Source of the DNA: Streptomyces sp. NBC_00083
GTDB lineage: Bacteria; Actinomycetota; Actinomycetes; Streptomycetales; Streptomycetaceae
Length of the DNA stretch: 64,000 nucleotides
Direction: 5' to 3'
NCBI RefSeq assembly: GCF_026343295.1
Contig: NZ_JAPELY010000001.1
Location: 186,001 to 250,000 of the forward strand
The notes beneath the pieces are model-generated. The model was given only the letters and a program-made list of their open reading frames with translations. It searched no databases and was not told the DNA's origin. Shown here piece after piece: positions 1 to 6,437 of this stretch. Each line of letters opens with the position of its first letter. Position 1 is the stretch's first letter. A program made the translations under genes and the position numbers.

Positions 1-605
1 TGCGGGCCGGGGTGTTGAAGGGGAGCCCCGGTCTGCTGGGTCCGGCCCTGCTGCTCCGCGCGGGGCCGCTCCTGCTCGTAGGCGGCCCCGCCCGCGGGCT
101 CGTCGTGCCGGGCCTCCCCCGCCTCGTACGGGGACTGCTCGCCGCGCCGGGCCTCCTCGGTCGGCACGCCGTAGCGGCTGCGCGCCGGCGTGGCGCGGCG
201 TCCCGACATCAGGGCCGCGCCGATCAGCATCACCACGCCACCGCCCAGCGCGAGCGCCACGCCCTGCCCGAGGCCCTTGCCGGACGAGTCAATGGTCATG
301 CTGCCCGCGGCCTGGCCCTGGCGCACCATCCACAGCACGGTGAAGCCGAGCACCACGATCGCCGCGACGACGACGAGGAGACGGGAGCGCAGCACCAGCG
401 CGATCAAGGTGACCAGGGCGGCGAAGGCGAACGGCAGCAGCATCGAGCCCGCCACCTCGGCCTTGTCGGCGGAGATGCCGGTGAACAGATCGTCGATGCG
501 GTAGGCGCTGCCGTGACGGCCGTCGTACCAGGCACGGAAGGGGCTCCAGACGGCGGCCGCCGCTCCGACGAGAGCGAGGACCGAGCCGATCACATTGCGG
601 ACCAT
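1..605 (-). CDS. Membrane protein, C-terminus cut by window edge
   Basis: The minus-strand frame begins at ATG 603-605, behind a GGAGGG ribosome binding site, and stays open to base 1, so the stop lies outside the window. The visible ~201 residues start MVRNVIGSVLALVGAAAAVW. They show four hydrophobic segments: N-terminal, then around residues 50-70, 72-90 and 110-130. A hydrophilic tail rich in Glu, Arg and Gln follows. This looks like a small four-helix inner-membrane protein with a disordered cytoplasmic tail, a common Streptomyces type of unknown role. I recognise no catalytic motif. The gene is divergent from the secreted protein at 827. Confidence 0.75.
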   Translation of the reverse strand, partial: MVRNVIGSVLALVGAAAAVWSPFRAWYDGRHGSAYRIDDLFTGISADKAEVAGSMLLPFAFAALVTLIALVLRSRLLVVVAAIVVLGFTVLWMVRQGQAAGSMTIDSSGKGLGQGVALALGGGVVMLIGAALMSGRRATPARSRYGVPTEEARRGEQSPYEAGEARHDEPAGGAAYEQERPRAEQQGRTQQTGAPLQHPGP

Positions 606-826
606 CTCCGGCCCTCCTTACAGACGGCTCTCGTTGCCGACGCTACGCCCGCTGCGGGCCCGCCGCTACCCGACCGGCCCCGCGCCGGTGGCGGCCCGAG
701 GCCGGTAGGGGTACGGAGGGGACGGCGCGGAGATCATGTGCCCGGCGGTGCGGGTGCCATGAAACCCCGCCGCATGTCCGTGCCGACCACTGTTACGGTG
801 TCGGCCGGTCTTCGGAGGGGGGCGGC

Positions 827-1390
827 GTGTTCCGTCGCGGAATGAAAGTCGCGGCCGTGCTGGCAGGGACGGTGCTCGCACTGACGGGGTTCTCGGGCCA
901 CGGCCACGGGCACGGCAGCCACGGGTCGAGCTCGGGTGGGGGTTGCTCCAACTCGCACAAGAGCAACGGTGGTTCGGGCACGAGTAGCAGCGGCAGCGGC
1001 TCCACCGGCAGTACGGATGCCCCCTACGGCGGCGGCACGAGCGGCTACAACGGAAACCGCTACAGCACGAGCGGCACCACCTCCGGCTCCAGCGGGCGTT
1101 CCACGCCCGGAAGTTCGACCTCCGTCTCCTCGTCCGTCACCGAGTGTGCCTCGTCGGCCACGGGGGTGGCGAGGTCCACGGTGCGGGTGGTGACGTACGG
1201 CTCCGGGTCCGGCAGCAGCCGCTACCAGGTGCGGGTGGCTTTCCTTGACGCGGGTGGTGCGACGGTCGACGAGGGGGCCACCACGGTGAGCATGACGCCG
1301 GGTGCGTCCCGCTACATCACGGTGCCGATGCCCCACCCCGCCCTCCTCCCCAAGGTGTCCCGCTGCACCACCACGGTGACCTCTTCCTGA
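827..1390 (+). CDS. Secreted Ser/Gly-rich protein, unknown function
   Basis: I chose the GTG start at 827 because GGAGGGG lies 6 nt upstream; ATG 842 is the alternative. Residues 6-22 (MKVAAVLAGTVLALTGFSG in part) form a signal peptide without a lipobox Cys. A His/Gly stretch (HGHGHGSHG) follows, then about 75 residues of Ser/Gly/Thr-rich linker containing one Cys. The last ~85 residues form a folded-looking, beta-rich domain (VRVVTYGSGSG, YQVRVAFLDAGG, SRYITVPMP) with two Cys that could make a disulphide. It resembles Streptomyces secreted proteins of unknown function. The next gene is convergent, beyond a repeat-filled gap. Confidence 0.7.
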   Translation: MFRRGMKVAAVLAGTVLALTGFSGHGHGHGSHGSSSGGGCSNSHKSNGGSGTSSSGSGSTGSTDAPYGGGTSGYNGNRYSTSGTTSGSSGRSTPGSSTSVSSSVTECASSATGVARSTVRVVTYGSGSGSSRYQVRVAFLDAGGATVDEGATTVSMTPGASRYITVPMPHPALLPKVSRCTTTVTSS

Positions 1391-1394
1391 CTGC

Positions 1395-1815
1395 GCCGGG
1401 TGCCCTACGTCTTGAGGGGCGCGGGACTGTGCCGATTGCGCGGCTCCGCCGCGGTGGGCGCGGCTGGGGGGCTGCGGCTCCGGGTGCCCCACAGGGGCGC
1501 GGGGAACTGCGCGGGTGCCCCGCCACGGCCCGCAGGCGAAAGCGGGGCCCCTGGGGCTCCGCCCCAGACCCCGTTCGCGCCTGAAGGGCGCTCGTCCTCA
1601 ATCGCCGGACAGGCTGAGGATGCCCAGCCTGGGCACCCTGCCAAGGCCGACCCACCCAGGGGCGCGGGGAACTGCGCGAGACGCGGGCGAGGGCCGCAGG
1701 CGAAAGCGGGGTCGCTCGTACAGGCACCCTGCCAAGGCCGACCCACCCAGGGGTGCGGGGAACTGCGCGAGACGCGGGCGCGGGCCGCAGGCGAAAAGGG
1801 TGGGCTCCCTGCGCA
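1395..1815 (+). repeat. Streptomyces-type intergenic repeat block 1
   Basis: This gene-free stretch is a mosaic of short units that recur at 23.75-24.12, 27.9-28.0, 30.67-31.1 and 33.83-34.31 kb. The units are GGGGCGCGGGGAACTGCGCG (three diverged copies here, at about 1493, 1661 and 1749), CGCAGGCGAAAGCGGGG, CTGGGGCTCCGCCCCAG (a 7-bp-arm hairpin) and GGGCGCTCGTCCTCAA. The phrase CACCCTGCCAAGGCCGACCC occurs twice. The G+C-rich hairpins probably terminate transcription between convergent genes 827 and 1826. I see no coding signal in the block. Confidence 0.75.
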
Positions 1816-1825
1816 ATAGGGGCGC

Positions 1826-2596
1826 TCAGCGCAGGCGGTAGCCCGATCGTCGTGCGGCGAACAGCTCGGTCTGGCGGTCCGGCGGCAGGTTGCCGAGCGC
1901 CACGAACGCCGGGGCCCGGGAGTGCGCCTGCCCCAGCACCCCCTCCCGCGCGGCCCACAGCGACCGCACCGTCCCCTGCACGGCCGCCGTCGGAAACGAC
2001 GCGATCGTCTCGGCACACCGCACCGCCGCCCCCACCTCACCCCCCGGCGCCGCCAGTTCGCTGACGAAGCCGATCTCGTACGCCCGCCGCGCGGACATCC
2101 GCTCGGCCGTCCCCATGAGGGCGAGCCGCGCCGCCTCGCCGTGCGGCATCCGCAGCGCCAGGTACATCGACTCGTAGGCGCTGACCATTCCGTACGTCGT
2201 GTGCGGGTCGAAGAACGCCGCGTCCTCCGCCGCGATCACGAAGTCGGCCTCGCCGAGCAGGTAGAACGCCCCGCCGCAGGCCATCCCGCGCACGGCCGCG
2301 ATCACCGGCTTCCACAGGTCGTTGGCCTTCGGGCCGATCGAGACTAGGGGATCATCGGTGGAGTAGGGGGACGAGGGCTGCGCGACCTCGGCCGAGCGGT
2401 CGATCCCGGTGCAGAACGCCCGCTCCCCGGCGCCGGTCAGAACGACCGCGCGTACGGTGTCGTCGAACCTCAACTCCCGCCACAGCGCCGCGAGTTCCGC
2501 CGCCGTCGGCAGGTCGATCGCGTTGAGGCGTTCGGGGCGGTCCAGGGTGACGACCGCGACGCCGGTCTCCTTCTCGCGGGCCACCCGGACGCTCAT
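1826..2596 (-). CDS. Enoyl-CoA hydratase/isomerase family protein
   Basis: This 256-residue crotonase-fold protein starts MSVRVAREKETGVAVVTLDR. The oxyanion-hole motif ERAFCTGID, the segment IAAVRGMACGGAFYLLGEAD and the helix FFDPHTTYGM are in the usual order and spacing for enoyl-CoA hydratases. The length is typical. The usual Glu pair of hydratases is not obvious, so isomerase, hydrolase or another crotonase reaction is possible. The start overlaps the stop of the DUF35 gene by 4 bp, which implies translational coupling in a three-gene operon (4176 to 1826). That operon is headed by the palindromic operator at 4231 and probably acts in a CoA-thioester degradation pathway. Confidence 0.88.
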   Translation of the reverse strand: MSVRVAREKETGVAVVTLDRPERLNAIDLPTAAELAALWRELRFDDTVRAVVLTGAGERAFCTGIDRSAEVAQPSSPYSTDDPLVSIGPKANDLWKPVIAAVRGMACGGAFYLLGEADFVIAAEDAAFFDPHTTYGMVSAYESMYLALRMPHGEAARLALMGTAERMSARRAYEIGFVSELAAPGGEVGAAVRCAETIASFPTAAVQGTVRSLWAAREGVLGQAHSRAPAFVALGNLPPDRQTELFAARRSGYRLR

Positions 2597-3024
2597 GCGC
2601 GCTCCAGGAGCCAGCGCGGCACGCTCACCCCGTCGACCTCGGTGAACGCGACCTGGACGCGCGCGCCGATCCGCAGGCGCGCCGGGTCGACCGAGTCGAG
2701 CGCCGCGTCCGGCTCGGCGACCACGTTGCCGACCAGGCGGATCAGCGGGTCCTCGGCGAGCTCGACCACGACCGCGTTGTAGGGGGCCACCGCCGCGTAG
2801 TCGGGGAGCAGCGGGGGATGCGGGAAGACGTACGACCAGACGCGGCCGCGGCCCGAGACCCGGCGCCACTCGCTCTCGAAGGACTGGCAGTGCGGGCAGC
2901 AGGGGCGGGGCGGGAAGCGGAGCCGGCCGCAGTCGGGCGCGGCGCAGGCCTGGACGCGGAGTTCGCCGCGGGCCGCGTACTCCCAGAAGGGGGCGCCGTC
3001 GTCGTCCACAACGGGTGACAGCAT
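2593..3024 (-). CDS. Zn-ribbon/OB-fold (DUF35) acyl-CoA-associated protein
   Basis: This 143-residue protein has an N-terminal zinc ribbon (CAAPDC about residues 27-32 and CCPHC about 42-46) followed by an OB-fold segment with the family signature SYVFPHPPLLPDYAAVAPY. DUF35 proteins bind acyl-CoA. They form complexes with thiolase-like or hydratase-like partners, for example ChsH2 and the Ltp2 aldolase in steroid side-chain degradation. Here the gene sits 3 bp after a thiolase-like Ltp gene and overlaps the hydratase gene by 4 bp. I infer it is the partner subunit of the Ltp protein. The substrate is unknown. Confidence 0.88.
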   Translation of the reverse strand: MLSPVVDDDGAPFWEYAARGELRVQACAAPDCGRLRFPPRPCCPHCQSFESEWRRVSGRGRVWSYVFPHPPLLPDYAAVAPYNAVVVELAEDPLIRLVGNVVAEPDAALDSVDPARLRIGARVQVAFTEVDGVSVPRWLLERA

Positions 3025-3027
3025 CTC

Positions 3028-4176
3028 TCAACTCCTCAGCAGAAGGGCGGAGGTGGGGACTCCCTCGCCCGCGGTGACCAGGCAGGTGGCGGCGTTCGGG
3101 ACCTGGGCGGTGCCGACGCCGCGCAGCTGTTTCACGCCCTCGTTGATGAGGTTGAAGCCGTGCACATAGGCCTCGCTCAGACCGCCGCCGCCGGTGTTGA
3201 TGGGCAGCCGTCCGCCGATCTCCAGGGCGCCGCCCTCGGTGAACGCGGCGCCCTCGCCGCGTCCGCAGAAGCCGTAGCCTTCGAGGGAGAGCGGGATGAG
3301 CGGGGTGAACGCGTCGTAGATCTGCGCCACGTCGACGTCGTCGGGTCCGAAGTCGGCCTGTTTCCACAGGTGTCGGGCGGCGGTCCAGGCGGGGCCGGTC
3401 AGCGGGTCGTCGTTCCAGTAGTTGACCATGCCGTGGTGCTGGGCGGGCAGGCCCTGGGCGGCGGAGTGCACGTACACCGGCTTCTGCCGGCAGTCGCGGG
3501 CCCGTTCGGCGGAGACGACGACGCAGGCCAGCGCGCCGTCGGTCTCCAGGCAGTTGTCGAAGAGGCACAGGGGGTCGCTGATCCAGCGGGAGGTCATGTA
3601 CATCTCGCGGGTCAGCGGCCGTTCGTACATCATCGCGGCCGGGTTCTGGTTGGCGCGGTTGCGGCAGGCGAGGGCCACGTTGAAGAGGTGGTCGCGGGTG
3701 GCGCCGTACTCGTGGAAGTAGCGGCGGGCCAGCATGCCGATCTCGTCGGCGGGCCGCAGCAGGCCGAAGGGGCGGGTCCACTGGCCCGGGGTGGGCAGCT
3801 GGACCGCGGTGTTCTTCCAGGGCCTCGGGCCGCTGCCGCGCTTGCGGGAGCGCCAGGCGATGCCCACGTTCGCCTGTCCGGTGGCGATCGCGGCGGCGAG
3901 GTGGCCGACGGTCGCGCAGGAACCGCCGCCGCCGTAGCCGATCTTGCTGAAGAAGGTCACGTCCCCCGCGCCGATGGACTTGGCGATCTCGACCTCGTCG
4001 GTCTCCTCCATCGTGTACGAGGCGAACGCGTCGACCTCGGACGGGCTGATCCCCGCGTCGTCGAGCGCGGCGACGATCGCCCGGCACGCCAACGTCTTCT
4101 CGGATGCGGGCAGTTGCTTGGCGAACGGCGTCTGCCCGATGCCGACTATGGCTGTCGCGTCCTTCAGAGTGGCCAT
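3028..4176 (-). CDS. Thiolase-like lipid-transfer protein (Ltp/SCP2-type, probable retro-aldolase)
   Basis: This 382-residue protein has a thiolase fold, beginning at ATG 4176 behind GGAGGTGG. Cys87 in GGGGSCATV lies where thiolases carry their nucleophile. The C-terminal histidine loop is replaced by LSEAYVHGFN, with Tyr337. A second Tyr (Tyr287, in IYDAFTPLI) lies exactly 50 residues earlier. Ltp2 aldolases use two tyrosines (reported as Tyr294 and Tyr344, the same spacing) to cleave a beta-hydroxyacyl-CoA instead of thiolysing it. With the adjacent DUF35 subunit this suggests a retro-aldolase complex, although Cys87 keeps thiolase open. It is the first gene of the operon under the 4231 operator. 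Confidence 0.85.
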   Translation of the reverse strand: MATLKDATAIVGIGQTPFAKQLPASEKTLACRAIVAALDDAGISPSEVDAFASYTMEETDEVEIAKSIGAGDVTFFSKIGYGGGGSCATVGHLAAAIATGQANVGIAWRSRKRGSGPRPWKNTAVQLPTPGQWTRPFGLLRPADEIGMLARRYFHEYGATRDHLFNVALACRNRANQNPAAMMYERPLTREMYMTSRWISDPLCLFDNCLETDGALACVVVSAERARDCRQKPVYVHSAAQGLPAQHHGMVNYWNDDPLTGPAWTAARHLWKQADFGPDDVDVAQIYDAFTPLIPLSLEGYGFCGRGEGAAFTEGGALEIGGRLPINTGGGGLSEAYVHGFNLINEGVKQLRGVGTAQVPNAATCLVTAGEGVPTSALLLRS

Positions 4177-4230
4177 GGCCCCACCTCCACGAGCGTCACC
4201 AGTGCTGACAGCGGAGGAGGCTACAGCTAA

Positions 4231-4247
4231 TCTGACGGTTAGTCAGC
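4231..4247. promoter_or_regulatory. Palindromic operator, site A (TCTGACGnnnCGTCAGA family)
   Basis: The sequence is TCTGACGGTTAGTCAGC, with arms CTGAC/GTCAG and centre at 4239. It lies between the divergent Ltp (start 4176) and acyl-CoA synthetase (start 4268) genes, so one repressor dimer could control both. It is the most degenerate of seven related sites in this window (inner pair G/A instead of G/C). The cognate regulator is not identified; the site shape suits a TetR-type dimer. Confidence 0.75.
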
Positions 4248-4267
4248 TAGCGTGGGGAGGGCTTTCG

Positions 4268-5860
4268 ATGGGGCTTTCGGTGCGTGGGGACCTGGAGTGG
4301 GGCACGATCGCGAAGCTGGTACGCGGCGCCGCCGAGCGCTACGGCGACCGGGAGGCGGTCGTCGAGGGCCGCGGCCGCATCTCGTACGCGGAGCTGGGCG
4401 AGCGGATCGAGCGGGCCGCCGCCGCGTGCATCGCGGCCGGGGTCGAGCCGGGGGACCGGGTCGCCGTCTGGGCCCCCAACACCGCGGAGTGGATCGTCTC
4501 GGCGCTCGGCGCGGTGTGCGCGGGCGCGGTGCTCGTGCCGCTGAACACCCGGTTCAAGGGCGCGGAAGCGGCGTACGTCCTCGAAAGCAGCCGCGCCAGG
4601 CTCCTCTTCGTCACCGGCACCTTCCTCGGCACCTCCTACGTCGCCTCGCTGCGCCGCGCGACGGCCGAGGGGCCGGGCCCCGGCCCGCTGCCCTCCCTGC
4701 CGCACCTGGAGCAGGTGGTGGTCCTCTCGGACGACGCCCCGGACGCCTTCCGCACCTGGAAGGACTTCCTGGCCGGCGGGGAGGCGGTGTCGGGCGCGGA
4801 GGTCGGGGCCCGCGCGGACGCCATCGCCCCGGACTCCCCGTCCGACATCGTCTACACCTCGGGCACCACCGGCCGCCCCAAGGGCGCGGTGATCACCCAC
4901 GCGCAGACGCTGCGCGGCTATGCGATCTGGTCGGAGCTGGCGGGGCTGCGCGAGGGCGACCGCTATCTGATCGTGAACCCGTTCTTCCACACCTTCGGCT
5001 ACAAGGCGGGCATCATCGCCTGCCTCATGCGGGGCGCGACGATGGTGCCGCAGCCGGTGTTCAACGTCGACACCGCCCTCGCCAACATCGCCGCCGAACG
5101 CATCTCGGTGCTGCCGGGCCCGCCCACCCTGCACCAGGCGCTCCTCGACCACCCCGCGCGCGACCAGCACGACCTGAGCGCGCTGCGGCTCGTGGTGACC
5201 GGCGCGGCGGTGGTGCCGCTGCGGCTGGTGGAACGGCTGCGCACGGAGCTGGGCGTCGGCACCGTCCTGACCGCGTACGGGCTCTCCGAGGCGAGCGGCA
5301 TCGTCACGATGTGCCGCCGCGGCGACCCGCCGGAGGTCATCGCCTCGACCTCGGGCCGCGCGATCCCCGGCACGGAGCTGCGGGTCCTGGCCGACCCGGG
5401 CGAGCCCGGCGAGATCCTGGTCCGCGGCTTCACCGTGATGCGGGGCTACTTCGAGGACGCGGCGGAGACGGCCGGCGCCATCGACGAGGACGGCTGGCTG
5501 CACACCGGCGACATCGGCGTCCTCGACCCCGCGGGCAACCTCCGCGTCACCGACCGGATCAAGGACATGTTCATCGTCGGCGGCTTCAACGCCTACCCGG
5601 CGGAGATAGAGCAACTCCTGGGCCTGCACCCGGCGGTGGCCGACGTCGCCGTCATCGGCATCCCGGACCCCCGCCTCGGCGAGGTGTGCCGCGCGTACGT
5701 GGTCCGCCGGCCCGGCTCCCGGGTGACGGCGGACGACCTGATCGCGTGGTCCCGCCGGGAAATGGCGAACTACAAGGTGCCCAGAGAGGTCGAGTTCGTC
5801 ACCGGCCTCCCGCGCAACGCGAGCGGCAAGGTGATGAAGGGAGAGCTGCGGGGGAGGTAG
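4268..5860 (+). CDS. Acyl-CoA synthetase (AMP-binding, FadD3-like)
   Basis: This 530-residue ANL-superfamily ligase starts at ATG 4268, behind GGGGAGGG. It would activate a carboxylic acid to its CoA thioester through an acyl-AMP. The P-loop YTSGTTGRPKG is near residue 195, the YGLSEASG motif follows, then GWLHTGDIG, and the catalytic Lys lies in RNASGKVMKGEL near the C-terminus. The features RGFTVMRGYFED and FIVGGFNAYPAEIE recall FadD3-type ligases that activate steroid-derived acids, but substrate assignment from sequence is insecure. It is divergent from the Ltp/DUF35/hydratase operon, sharing operator A, and so probably supplies its substrate. Confidence 0.9.
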   Translation: MGLSVRGDLEWGTIAKLVRGAAERYGDREAVVEGRGRISYAELGERIERAAAACIAAGVEPGDRVAVWAPNTAEWIVSALGAVCAGAVLVPLNTRFKGAEAAYVLESSRARLLFVTGTFLGTSYVASLRRATAEGPGPGPLPSLPHLEQVVVLSDDAPDAFRTWKDFLAGGEAVSGAEVGARADAIAPDSPSDIVYTSGTTGRPKGAVITHAQTLRGYAIWSELAGLREGDRYLIVNPFFHTFGYKAGIIACLMRGATMVPQPVFNVDTALANIAAERISVLPGPPTLHQALLDHPARDQHDLSALRLVVTGAAVVPLRLVERLRTELGVGTVLTAYGLSEASGIVTMCRRGDPPEVIASTSGRAIPGTELRVLADPGEPGEILVRGFTVMRGYFEDAAETAGAIDEDGWLHTGDIGVLDPAGNLRVTDRIKDMFIVGGFNAYPAEIEQLLGLHPAVADVAVIGIPDPRLGEVCRAYVVRRPGSRVTADDLIAWSRREMANYKVPREVEFVTGLPRNASGKVMKGELRGR

Positions 5861-5908
5861 GGCGTCGGCGGGGCGACCCGCGCCGGAGCGACGCGGCCCC
5901 CCACGCAG

Positions 5909-5964
5909 CGGCCGGCCGCGGTGCGGGACCCTCCCCCGAGGTGGTCCCGTACCGCGGCCGGCCG
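5909..5964. terminator. Strong bidirectional terminator hairpin
   Basis: A 22-bp inverted repeat (arms 5909-5930 and 5943-5964, one mismatch) encloses a 12-nt loop. It lies between the convergent acyl-CoA synthetase gene and the DQHAT-repeat peptide gene and should stop transcription from both sides. Confidence 0.8.
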
Positions 5965-6033
5965 TGGTGCCGGCTGCGGCGGCTCCCCTCCCGCGCCGCC
6001 GCGGCCGTCCCCCGCTCGGTTGGTCTGCCGTGC

Positions 6034-6228
6034 CTACGACCGCCGGGGCTCGGTCGTGGCGTGCTGGTCGAGCGTGATGACCGGCGGCTCGTCCGTGGCG
6101 TGCTGATCAAGCGTGACGACGGGGCTGCCGGTGGCGTGCTGGTCGAGCGTGGTGATGGCGGGCTGGTCCGTGGCGTGCTGGTCCTGCGGCGTGACGATCG
6201 GCGGCTCGTTCTTCTTCACGTCGCTCAT
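6034..6228 (-). CDS. Small DQHAT-repeat peptide
   Basis: This 64-residue peptide starts MSDVKKNEPPIV. I preferred ATG 6228 over ATG 6237 because GGGAGA then lies about 8 nt upstream. After a short leader-like N-terminus come four copies of DQHAT: PQDQHAT, TLDQHAT, TLDQHAT and TLDQHAT. Short acidic, Pro-containing spacers separate them, and the tail is TEPRRS. There is no signal peptide or membrane segment. Short Streptomyces peptides with repeated D-x-HA(T) motifs exist and are often labelled only 'sigma-like'; their function is unknown. The repeats recall multi-core RiPP precursors, but no modifying enzyme lies nearby. It follows the SARP gene in the same direction. Confidence 0.65.
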   Translation of the reverse strand: MSDVKKNEPPIVTPQDQHATDQPAITTLDQHATGSPVVTLDQHATDEPPVITLDQHATTEPRRS

Positions 6229-6275
6229 GATTCTCATCTCCCGTTGAAGACGCTGCCTTCTTCCTCGGCGAAACC

Positions 6276-6305
6276 GTCCGGCCACTCCCCCGAGGGTGGC
6301 CGGAC
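6276..6305 (-). terminator. Hairpin between SARP gene and DQHAT peptide gene
   Basis: GTCCGGCCA and TGGCCGGAC form a stem extended by three further G-C pairs around one bulged T. No clear U tract follows. It lies after the SARP stop (6438) and before the peptide start (6228), so it may terminate SARP transcription and leave the peptide on its own promoter. Confidence 0.5.
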
Positions 6306-6437
6306 GGGCTTGCCAGGGCCGGTCGACCTGGCGGCCGGCTTCCCCGCCGGCCCCCGTGCCCCCCGACACGTTGGGCCGACATCCATGAGAATGGCGGGTG
6401 CCGATAAACGTTCAATGAACGTGCCGGCCCGGTGCCG

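Noticed and set aside
1826..4087. A 753-codon minus-strand frame spanning the catabolic operon
   Set aside because: Only its last 256 codons form a protein family (enoyl-CoA hydratase). The rest is the off-frame of the Ltp and DUF35 genes.
4231..4247. KstR or KstR2 binding site
   Set aside because: Neither TnnAACnnGTTnnA nor the AACAAG/CTTGTT-type dyad is present, although the neighbouring genes resemble steroid-degradation families.
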